Positions 1 to 5,776 of a stretch of 10,468 bases of DNA are shown one piece after another. This DNA is from Bacteroidales bacterium (GTDB lineage: Bacteria > Bacteroidota > Bacteroidia > Bacteroidales > VadinHA17), in the NCBI GenBank assembly GCA_012514255.1, contig JAAZAP010000323.1:1-10468 (forward strand), read 5' to 3'. The notes beneath the pieces were generated by a model. The model searched no databases. It was not told the origin of the DNA and worked only from the letters and a program-made list of their open reading frames with translations. Position 1 is the first letter of the stretch. Every line of letters begins with the position of its first letter. The translations under genes were made by a program, and so were the position numbers.

Positions 1-715
1 CGTTGGGCTCAACCCTGATTTTGCCCTCCATTGCCAGAATAAGATTTCTGGCCAGGATTAAATTCATAGCGGAATAGGTATCCTGACTTTCGGAATGTTG
101 GATCTCAGGATTGTCGGAAAGCAGCAGATCACTGCTTCTTGAGAAATCCTGGCCAGAATCTTTTACGGAAAATGTTATTGTGTCATCGCTGTAAGTGCAC
201 CCGACTTTAATAAACCCTGAAAAAGTATTGTCAAATGCATTTCTGAAGAGATTGCTTACGACCCTGGAAGCACGTGTAGCATCAAGCTTCAGCATCAGCT
301 TTTCCGGGAGGTTATCTTCCTGTATGAGTACCACATTGTCGTTACCCTTCTTCCTCATGAAAACCCTGAAATCTGAGGCAAGAGTCTCGAAAAGTTTTGT
401 AATGTCAGTCTCACGAAGATTCTCCCTTGCTGTCCCTGTTTCCAGGGCAGCCGTGTCAAAGAAATTTTCAAACAACCCTATCAGCTGTTCGCATGAGGTA
501 ATGATCTGTTCAGAAAACTCCCGCTTTTCATTGTCACTGAATCTTTCATTGTTAATCAGGTATGAGAAAGCTACTATTGAGTTCATCTGGGTCCTCACCT
601 CATGAGAAACACCTTCAAGTATATCAGGTCTGGTGATCATCTTGTTCTGTTTTTCCTGCCCGTTCGCCTTTGTCATAACCGTCTCTCTGCAGGCATTGCG
701 AAGAATCTCGAACAT
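1..715 (-). CDS. Sensor-less histidine kinase, degenerate motifs, 3' end cut by window edge
   Basis: Reading leftward from ATG at 715, the frame stays open for 238 codons to the window edge, so the C-terminus is missing. It carries a HisKA-type H-box, SHEVRTQMNSI, with the phospho-accepting His at residue 38, then an HATPase_c-like part with an N-box (NLFRNAFDN, about 155-163), a G1-like DSGQDF (186-191) and a final LARNLILAMEGKIRVEP segment. Only about 35 residues precede the H-box, so there is no sensor or membrane domain and the protein should be cytoplasmic. Several conserved positions are altered: the Pro after RT in the H-box is Gln, the second Gly of DxGxG is Asp, and no GxGL motif precedes LARNL. 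It may therefore be a weak kinase, a phosphatase or a pseudokinase. It starts 24 bases after the TAA of the upstream TPR gene, in the same frame, which suggests a shared transcript. No response regulator lies in the window. Confidence 0.85.
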   Translation of the reverse strand, partial: MFEILRNACRETVMTKANGQEKQNKMITRPDILEGVSHEVRTQMNSIVAFSYLINNERFSDNEKREFSEQIITSCEQLIGLFENFFDTAALETGTARENLRETDITKLFETLASDFRVFMRKKGNDNVVLIQEDNLPEKLMLKLDATRASRVVSNLFRNAFDNTFSGFIKVGCTYSDDTITFSVKDSGQDFSRSSDLLLSDNPEIQHSESQDTYSAMNLILARNLILAMEGKIRVEPN

Positions 716-739
716 ATGAACAGTTTTATTGGATACAGT

Positions 740-1486
740 TTATTTGAGTTTGCGCGAGAGCCTGGCAGCCTGCTTCCTGTACCTGCTCCCCGAGTTGGCA
801 ATCGCATTGAACTGGTTCAATGCCTTATCTTTATTGCCGGTCATCATATAGCAGAGACCAAGGTACCATTCGGCATCCTCCAGGTATAGGTTATCATTGT
901 GTTCTATGACTCTGGTGAATGACCCGCTCGCTACGGGATAATTTTTTACCTCCATATTGGCCATACCATGCATAAAGACGGATTCCATATCATCCTGTCC
1001 CGTCCTGATGACCTCTTCAAGGAATACTATTGCCTTTTCATACTCTCTTGCAGTGTAAGAGGCTATGGCATTCTCCATGAGAGTATTGCCCGGGCTTACC
1101 GCAGACCTGACTGCTCCTGGTGATTCGTACCTTGAATAGTATGAGGAGTAGAGTTCATCATGCGATGGATCTGGTATAAGCAACAGGTAGAGTGCTGATG
1201 AAATTATTGCCATCAAAGCAACCGCTGCAGCATATTTTGTGCTCTTTATCAGTGCCCTGCGCACGGTACCGGCAGAACGTTTTCTTCTCTCTATGGCACC
1301 CAGTTTATCCCTCAGCTCCATGACCTGACGGTCCGCCAGTATTTCGTCAGTCCTTCTTCGCAGAGTTACTTCCCTTGCAAGGGCAGGGTCTTTCTCCATC
1401 TCGTTCATGAGCCATTCCATACCGGCTTGGTCTGATTGACCGCCAAGCCAGTTCTCAATGGCATTGTTGACATTGATCGTCTTCAT
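740..1486 (-). CDS. Anti-sigma-like single-span membrane protein with periplasmic TPR domain
   Basis: A 248-residue protein in three parts. Residues 1-83 are charged and helical (WLMNEMEKDPALAREVTLRR, then DRQVMELRDKL), like the cytoplasmic head of Bacteroidota anti-sigma-type proteins. Residues 84-104 form one hydrophobic span (KYAAAVALMAIISSALYLLL). The remainder, about 140-248, holds TPR-like helix pairs such as TAREYEKAIVFLEEVI and MTGNKDKALNQFNAIANSG. The positive residues before the span predict an N-in, C-out topology with the TPRs in the periplasm. Proteins of this build often sit beside an ECF-like sigma factor in Bacteroidota; here the sigma gene is 3.6 kb away, beyond the CHAT gene. 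The likely role is to hold the sigma factor or to relay an envelope signal by TPR contacts. That role is inferred. The ATG at 1486 follows a purine-rich ACAGAAG, and the kinase gene follows immediately. Confidence 0.8.
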   Translation of the reverse strand: MKTINVNNAIENWLGGQSDQAGMEWLMNEMEKDPALAREVTLRRRTDEILADRQVMELRDKLGAIERRKRSAGTVRRALIKSTKYAAAVALMAIISSALYLLLIPDPSHDELYSSYYSRYESPGAVRSAVSPGNTLMENAIASYTAREYEKAIVFLEEVIRTGQDDMESVFMHGMANMEVKNYPVASGSFTRVIEHNDNLYLEDAEWYLGLCYMMTGNKDKALNQFNAIANSGSRYRKQAARLSRKLK

Positions 1487-1516
1487 CTTCTGTAATTTAT
1501 TTCACACTTGTAGTAA

Positions 1517-1533
1517 ACTATTAATCAAATAGT
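1517..1533. promoter_or_regulatory. Inverted repeat upstream of TPR membrane gene
   Basis: ACTATT-AATCA-AATAGT is a perfect 6-base inverted repeat about 30 bases upstream of the ATG at 1486. It overlaps a CTATTTGA that only partly resembles a Bacteroidota -7 box. It could be an operator or a promoter element for the TPR/kinase pair, but short AT-rich repeats also arise by chance. Confidence 0.25.
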
Positions 1534-1648
1534 CATGTATAGTTTGCCATATGGCGTTCCGGCATCTCACCCACGCAGGCTTGCGCCACCAGGTGACAGG
1601 AGACCTCAGCCTCTATGCAGAGAAATCCTGGTAATGCAATATGTACTG

Positions 1649-1664
1649 GCCGGCCTATACCGGC
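1649..1664 (-). terminator. GC hairpin just after the leader-peptide gene
   Basis: On the minus strand GCCGG-TATAGG-CCGGC forms a 5-base all-GC stem with a 6-base loop, beginning 14 bases after the peptide stop codon at 1678. No T-run follows, so this is not a standard intrinsic terminator. It could be a pause or a 3'-end protecting hairpin that lets the peptide message accumulate over the downstream genes. This is a weak call. Confidence 0.25.
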
Positions 1665-1677
1665 TCTGTTATCCTAT

Positions 1678-1815
1678 TCAAATCTCGATGATCACGGGAG
1701 GCCTGGTCGGACCGCTGGTATCACCTGTTTTGCCGCCATTGCCGCCGCGAACATTAATCATTTCCTCATTTGAAAGAACAAAAGCAGAGAAGTTTTCAAT
1801 TTTCAGGGTTTTCAT
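1678..1815 (-). CDS. Double-glycine leader peptide, candidate exported/RiPP-like precursor (45 aa)
   Basis: A 45-codon gene from ATG at 1815 to TGA at 1678. The N-terminal 25 residues read MKTLKIENFSAFVLS then NEEMINVRGG. The segment LSNEEMINVRGG matches the double-glycine leader consensus: Leu at -12, Ser -11, Glu -8, a hydrophobic residue at -7 (Met) and at -4 (Val), Gly-Gly at -2/-1. The tail after the GG is NGGKTGDTSGPTRPPVIIEI, 20 residues with no Cys, many Gly/Thr/Pro and a hydrophobic acidic end. C39 peptidases in PCAT-type exporters cut after such a GG, and one is encoded at 5777-7960. No modifying enzyme (radical SAM, LanM, YcaO) is seen in the window, so the product may be an unmodified peptide or be modified by enzymes encoded elsewhere. 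A purine stretch, AAAAGAAGAAATC, precedes the ATG. A second GG (NGG) follows at once and leaves some doubt about the exact cut. The reading frame and leader are seen; function is inferred. Confidence 0.8.
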   Translation of the reverse strand: MKTLKIENFSAFVLSNEEMINVRGGNGGKTGDTSGPTRPPVIIEI

Positions 1816-2002
1816 GATTTCTTCTTTTAAATTAATAATTCAGGGTTTTAATTGTTGTTTATACCGTACATGTCAGAAAGTGCCCATTTGTGACACGAAA
1901 AAATGAACTATTTTTCAAAAAAAGTACAACTTACTGATTTACAATGCTGTATAATATGACAAAAATTGGGCCTATTCTGAAGGATTGTTTCTACTTTTGC
2001 CC
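1816..2002. promoter_or_regulatory. AT-rich divergent promoter region between leader-peptide and CHAT genes
   Basis: This AT-rich stretch must carry the leftward start for the peptide gene and the rightward start for the CHAT gene. An 11-base direct repeat, TTCAGGGTTTT, occurs at 1839-1849 and again at 1802-1812 over the peptide's first codons. A TGTCA-N15-TGACA inverted pair lies at 1871-1895. I find no clear TAnnTTTG on the minus strand for the peptide gene, so it may use a non-housekeeping promoter, possibly one read by the sigma factor encoded nearby; that last point is speculation. Confidence 0.4.
1992..1999 (+). promoter_or_regulatory. Candidate Bacteroidota -7 box for CHAT gene
   Basis: TACTTTTG fits the Bacteroidota housekeeping -7 consensus TAnnTTTG exactly. 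The nearest upstream TTG (1966-1968) is 23 bases away, slightly far for the usual -33 element. Transcription would start near 2005, which favours the ATG at 2027 as the CHAT start over the ATG at 2003. A TATAAT at 1950-1955 is not the preferred signal in this phylum. Confidence 0.4.
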
Positions 2003-2026
2003 ATGGAAGAAAGAAGAACCACACTG

Positions 2027-5000
2027 ATGCGTCTGAAGACAGGCTTTATTGGTTTTCTGTTGCTTGTTTCAACAGTCTTTTTCAGTCTGCCCCGTGCGGC
2101 TCAGGGTGGAGGTTCTGCTGTCCCTGAATATGACTCAGGTACTGTCCGTGAGGTCAGGTTGCGGGAGCTGACTGATTCCCTGTCAGCACATCTCGAGGGT
2201 CGTTTTTTTTCAACCAGTCCCGAAAGACTTGCCAGGGAGATTGAGAAGATTCTGACCGGTGCCAGGGTCATGGATACACTCCTGCTTTCAGATGCATATT
2301 ATTTTATAGGGGTCAATCACTACCAGTCGAACAGGTTCACCCGTGCGCAGGACTGTTTCGGTTTATCCACCCATTACAGGGAGAAGCTGGCTCTTACAGA
2401 CAGGAGGTATGCCAACGGGCTCAGCAACCTGGCTGTCTCGCTGCTCCGGTCGGGTGACTATTCGCGTGCTCACGAGTTTGGTGTTCGGGCCCTGGAGGCA
2501 AAGAGGGCTGTATCAGGCACTGACTCCTCGGGCCTCGCAGTCAATTACCTCAATCTTGCCAGCATCTGTCTTGAACTCAATGACTCAGGTAATGCTATTG
2601 AGATAGCAGAAGCAGGCCTGAAAATTTCCGGGATTTATCCTGAGCAGATTCAGCCAAAAGTAGTTGCTGACCTCTATCACGTTATTGGTCTCAGCCTTTA
2701 CCGTATTCAGGAGTATAATAAATCACTTGTTTATTGTCGTGAAGCGCTCAGGATCTATGACAGAGATCCCTCAGGAAGTGTTGCCTCAAGGATACTGATG
2801 CATAATACCGTAGCCCAGGTACATCGCGGGCTGGGTCAAGACCGCGAGGCAGAGGTGCAATTCAGGAATGGTCTGGCCATCGTCGACGGCCATGGCACAC
2901 AGGATAAATTTCTGCTTTTTATCAACTATTCGGATTTCTTGGCTCAAGAAGGGAGGATCAGCGAAGGGGAGCAGGTTCTGGAGGCAGGACTGAGATGGGT
3001 TGCCGGTACATACGGATCTGAGAGCAGGGAATATACCATGATGATGGTGTCAGTAGCAAATTTTGTCAGTACCAATTTAAATGACAAGGAAAGGTCACTG
3101 GCATTATATCTTGATTGCTTCGGCTATTTGAGGAGGAATCCATGGGATGTCCCGATAAAGAAGTATGTGGCAGGCATGTATGCCCAGGCCCTGGCTGATG
3201 CCGGCAGGTACATTGAGATTCTGAATGTAACCGAAGATATAGTCTTCCCCGCAGCAGTGGATACTCCGGAGAGCCGTAAAGAAGTGTCATTAAACGGAGT
3301 TTCGGAAGATGATATACGTCTCCTTGAACTCAGATATGCAGCTCTGAATGCTCTTGCCGGAGAGGGAGGGTCAACGGATTACCTCAGGCAGGCTGTTGCC
3401 ACAGGCCTTGCCATAACAGCGCTTTATGACCATCAGAGGCTGGAGATGAGTGAGGAAGAGAGCCGTACCAGTTTCAGCTCATATTCAAGGGATATCTATA
3501 CCGGGATCATTGATAACTATGCCAGGCTTTATGAGGCTGACCGGGATCGTGAATCGCTCAGGGGGCTCTTTGAATTCATTGAGAGGAGCAAAGTGGCAGG
3601 ATTTCTTGCCTCCATCCGGGAGCTCAATGCTGCCCGTTTTTCACTACCTGAAGAGCTTACTCAGCTTGATTCCGAGATCCGCAGGGAGATAGGTTTCTAT
3701 AAAGAATTGATGGTGAATGAGAAGCTGAAGGCGATACCTGATTCACAGAAACTTGTGACATGGGAAAATGTGACTTTCCGTCTCCTGAGATCCCGTGACT
3801 CCCTTGCCCGCATCTTTGAAGAACAGTATCCGTCATACTACAACCTGAAATTCAGAACCGAGGTAACACCTCTTGAGGATGTCAGAAAGATAATAGGGCG
3901 CGGGTCAAACCTTCTCAGTTATGTTCTTACAGATGACCGGCTTTACATTTTTGTCTCCAACAGCAGCAGGAGTGAGGTGATCACCCGGGAGATTGATTCT
4001 GTCTTTTTCGCTTCCCTGAAGAAATTCCGTGATATGCTTTCCTCACCACCGGTCAGAAGCGGATCGCGTGGCCCGTTCAATGAATATATGGATCTGGCAT
4101 ACGATCTCTACCGGATTCTGCTTGAACCTGCCGAACCCTATCTTAAAGGAGACAAGATTGTAATATCACCTGACAATATCCTGTCATACCTGCCCTTTGA
4201 GACACTTGTTACCGATGAGTTTCGCAGTCCCGGGCTGTTATACCGGGAAGCGCCCTTTGCACTTAAGAAGTACCGCTTTTCCTATATCTACAGTGTCACA
4301 CTGTCCTCTGAGACGATGCACCGAAGCAGAAGCCTCAACAACAGGCTGATGGCTTTTGCGCCCACCTATGCAGGCATGGAGCTGGACGATTCACTGCTCA
4401 TCTCATGGCCGGCTCTCAGGGGTGAGATACGCGAACTGCCATTTGCGATCCTGGAGGCTGAGGATGCCGTTGATCAATGCGGCGGAACTGCATTCATAGG
4501 TGCAGATGCAACAGAAGAAGCTTTCAAGCGCGAAGCGAAAAACTACAAGATCATTCACCTGGCCATGCACACGCTGGTTGATGACAGTCGGCCTGCATTC
4601 TCAAAGATGCTGTTCACTGTCGGGGGCGAAGGCAGGGATGATGGAATGCTCAACACATATGAGGTCTACAGCCTTCCCCTGCAGGCAATGATGGTGGTGC
4701 TCAGCTCCTGTAACACCGGATCAGGCATGCTGGTAAACGGAGAGGGTATACTTAGTCTGGCACGCGGTTTTCTCTACGCCGGAAGCCGCTCGGCAGTAAT
4801 GTCAATGTGGGCAGTGGATGATGTCTCCGCCTCATCTGTCATACACTCCTTTTACAAGAACATGAGAGGAGGCCAGACCAAAAGCTCCGCACTGCGCAAC
4901 GCGAGACTGAAATTCCTCCGCACTGCATCCCAGGGCCAGTCTCATCCCTATTACTGGTCGGCCCTGGTGATTTATGGCGATGATACACCGCTATGGTATG

Positions 5001-5089
5001 ACAGTATTAAGCTATACACGGGCCTGCTCATTTTCCTTCTTGCTGCAACCATTCTGGTGGCTATCGTCTACAGGGGTCCAAGGTCCTGA
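2027..5089 (+). CDS. Secreted, membrane-anchored TPR-CHAT caspase-like protease
   Basis: A 1020-residue protein from ATG 2027. It opens with a signal peptide (MRLKTGFIGFLLLVSTVFFS, then LPRAAQ), followed by about six TPR units (roughly residues 88-335), a helical linker with a segment like RSKVAGFLASIRELN, and a CHAT domain (about 650-985). The CHAT hallmarks are clear: DNILSYLPFETLV, IIHLAMHTLVDD with His848, and VVLSSCNTGSG with Cys895, 47 residues apart, so the His-Cys protease dyad is intact. Residues 996-1015 form a C-terminal membrane span (LYTGLLIFLLAATILVAIVY) followed by RGPRS. Signal peptide plus C-terminal anchor place the TPR and CHAT parts in the periplasm. An earlier in-frame ATG at 2003 would add eight polar residues; I prefer 2027 because of the -7 box at 1992-1999 and the purine-rich stretch before it. 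CHAT proteins are caspase-like proteases whose TPRs usually gate activity. The substrate is unknown. The gene ends convergently, overlapping the sigma gene by 22 bases. Confidence 0.9.
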   Translation: MRLKTGFIGFLLLVSTVFFSLPRAAQGGGSAVPEYDSGTVREVRLRELTDSLSAHLEGRFFSTSPERLAREIEKILTGARVMDTLLLSDAYYFIGVNHYQSNRFTRAQDCFGLSTHYREKLALTDRRYANGLSNLAVSLLRSGDYSRAHEFGVRALEAKRAVSGTDSSGLAVNYLNLASICLELNDSGNAIEIAEAGLKISGIYPEQIQPKVVADLYHVIGLSLYRIQEYNKSLVYCREALRIYDRDPSGSVASRILMHNTVAQVHRGLGQDREAEVQFRNGLAIVDGHGTQDKFLLFINYSDFLAQEGRISEGEQVLEAGLRWVAGTYGSESREYTMMMVSVANFVSTNLNDKERSLALYLDCFGYLRRNPWDVPIKKYVAGMYAQALADAGRYIEILNVTEDIVFPAAVDTPESRKEVSLNGVSEDDIRLLELRYAALNALAGEGGSTDYLRQAVATGLAITALYDHQRLEMSEEESRTSFSSYSRDIYTGIIDNYARLYEADRDRESLRGLFEFIERSKVAGFLASIRELNAARFSLPEELTQLDSEIRREIGFYKELMVNEKLKAIPDSQKLVTWENVTFRLLRSRDSLARIFEEQYPSYYNLKFRTEVTPLEDVRKIIGRGSNLLSYVLTDDRLYIFVSNSSRSEVITREIDSVFFASLKKFRDMLSSPPVRSGSRGPFNEYMDLAYDLYRILLEPAEPYLKGDKIVISPDNILSYLPFETLVTDEFRSPGLLYREAPFALKKYRFSYIYSVTLSSETMHRSRSLNNRLMAFAPTYAGMELDDSLLISWPALRGEIRELPFAILEAEDAVDQCGGTAFIGADATEEAFKREAKNYKIIHLAMHTLVDDSRPAFSKMLFTVGGEGRDDGMLNTYEVYSLPLQAMMVVLSSCNTGSGMLVNGEGILSLARGFLYAGSRSAVMSMWAVDDVSASSVIHSFYKNMRGGQTKSSALRNARLKFLRTASQGQSHPYYWSALVIYGDDTPLWYDSIKLYTGLLIFLLAATILVAIVYRGPRS

Positions 5090-5634
5090 TATTCCGGGTC
5101 AGTCTTGATTATTTCCATCAGGGCTTCCTTACAGAGGTACTTCTTGCGTCTGGCATATCCTTCGTTCTTGAGGCCCATCCTTCGGGCAATCTCTTCGTAT
5201 GACAAACCCTCACCGTAGAGTGTCAGTATCTGCTGACAGTCTTCTGCAAGAAGTGCGAAGGAGCGCGTGACTATCCTCTCCAGGAGGGCATTGTTCACCT
5301 CCTCCGCCACCGAGGGATCGGCCACGTCGGCTTCCAGGGAAACAAGTCGCGACCGGTACCTGAGCTGTGCATTCCAGACGTTTCGTGCCACGCCAAAGAA
5401 ATAACCCTTCAGGTCTGTTGTCAGGGACAACTCGTTATTGGTGACCTGCCTGTAGAGTATCACCACGGTCTCCTGTAGAACCTCATGCACATCATCATCC
5501 GTTCCGCTGTTCTTCTTAAGATAATCACGGATCGTTTCGAAATAGTGATCATAAAGGTAGGTCAGTATCTTGTTATCCTGCCTCCTGATTCCATCAATGA
5601 TGTCAAAGTCCGAATACTTTTTGAATAATCCCAA
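5068..5634 (-). CDS. Sigma-70 family (ECF-like) RNA polymerase sigma factor
   Basis: A 188-residue sigma factor. Region 2 spans about 20-90, with YLYDHYFETIRDYLKKNSG, DDDVHEVLQETVVILYRQV and LKGYFFGVARNVW. Region 4 spans about 125-185, with the helix-turn-helix LTLYGEGLSYEEIARRMGL and then YARRKKYLCKEAL. No ATG exists in this frame downstream of the TAA upstream, so the start is a TTG at 5634 (first residues GLFKKYSDFDIIDGI after the start). The gene points at the 3' end of the CHAT gene and overlaps it by 22 bases, and it is divergent from the C39 exporter with 142 bases between the two starts. Bacteroidota sigma factors of this type often neighbour TPR membrane proteins and CHAT proteins. 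It probably directs transcription of this cluster under control of the anti-sigma-like protein at 740-1486, though that pairing is inferred. Confidence 0.88.
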   Translation of the reverse strand: MGLFKKYSDFDIIDGIRRQDNKILTYLYDHYFETIRDYLKKNSGTDDDVHEVLQETVVILYRQVTNNELSLTTDLKGYFFGVARNVWNAQLRYRSRLVSLEADVADPSVAEEVNNALLERIVTRSFALLAEDCQQILTLYGEGLSYEEIARRMGLKNEGYARRKKYLCKEALMEIIKTDPEYQDLGPL

Positions 5635-5651
5635 GCAAGCGGTTTAATTGG

Positions 5652-5659
5652 CAAATATA
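5652..5659 (-). promoter_or_regulatory. Candidate -7 box for sigma factor gene
   Basis: TATATTTG on the minus strand is an exact match to TAnnTTTG. A TTTC sits 21 bases further upstream as a weak -33 element. Transcription would start near 5646, leaving only about a dozen leader bases before the TTG start at 5634, so the message would be nearly leaderless. This supports the TTG as the real start. Confidence 0.45.
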
Positions 5660-5707
5660 CAATTTCCGCAATCGATTCCTGAAAAATATCCATCGGCACA
5701 TTTCCTG

Positions 5708-5724
5708 CCGCTCATCAGGAGCGG
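5708..5724 (+). promoter_or_regulatory. Short hairpin in exporter upstream region
   Basis: CCGCTC-ATCAG-GAGCGG is a perfect 6-base GC-rich inverted repeat in the 142-base gap between the sigma and exporter starts, 52 bases before the exporter ATG. It could be an operator for the divergent pair or a leader hairpin. No T-run follows. A TATATTTA at 5739-5746 is a one-mismatch -7 candidate for the exporter. Confidence 0.3.
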
Positions 5725-5776
5725 GAGAATAAATTGGATATATTTACACCTTCAAATCTCCTTTTCTGCATACCTG

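Larger units (their letters stand above)
1487..1677. other. Intergenic stretch with GC-rich patch of unknown origin
   Basis: This stretch separates the leader-peptide gene from the TPR membrane gene. The part nearest the TPR gene is AT-rich, whereas 1546-1665 is distinctly GC-rich compared with the AT-rich DNA on both sides. The patch begins with the perfect 10-base palindrome GCCATATGGC (1546-1555) and contains a 27-codon ATG frame on the plus strand (1551-1634) that I do not recognise. I see no tRNA or known riboswitch. It could be a dispersed intergenic repeat, a structured 3'/5' UTR or a gene remnant. Confidence 0.4.

Noticed and set aside
195..605. Open plus-strand frame of 136 codons
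   Set aside because: It lies antisense over the histidine kinase, whose H-box and N-box are clear on the minus strand.
1871..1895. TGTCA-N15-TGACA inverted pair in the divergent promoter region
   Set aside because: Five-base arms with a long gap are expected by chance; no second copy seen at the other promoters.
1535..1906. Plus-strand frame of 123 codons in the intergenic region
   Set aside because: It runs antisense through the double-glycine leader gene and across AT-rich promoter DNA; composition changes along it and no domain is visible.
1950..1955. TATAAT upstream of the CHAT gene
   Set aside because: No TTGACA at the right distance, and Bacteroidota promoters use TAnnTTTG instead.
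1985..2026. Upstream extension of the CHAT protein to a TTG at 1985
   Set aside because: The extra residues would cover the candidate -7 box and disrupt a normal signal peptide; ATG 2027 (or 2003) is a better start.
5648..5776. Upstream extension of the exporter to a TTG at 5648
   Set aside because: C39 exporters normally begin a few residues before the DCGPACL motif; the 43-residue extension is unlike the family and crosses the divergent promoter region.
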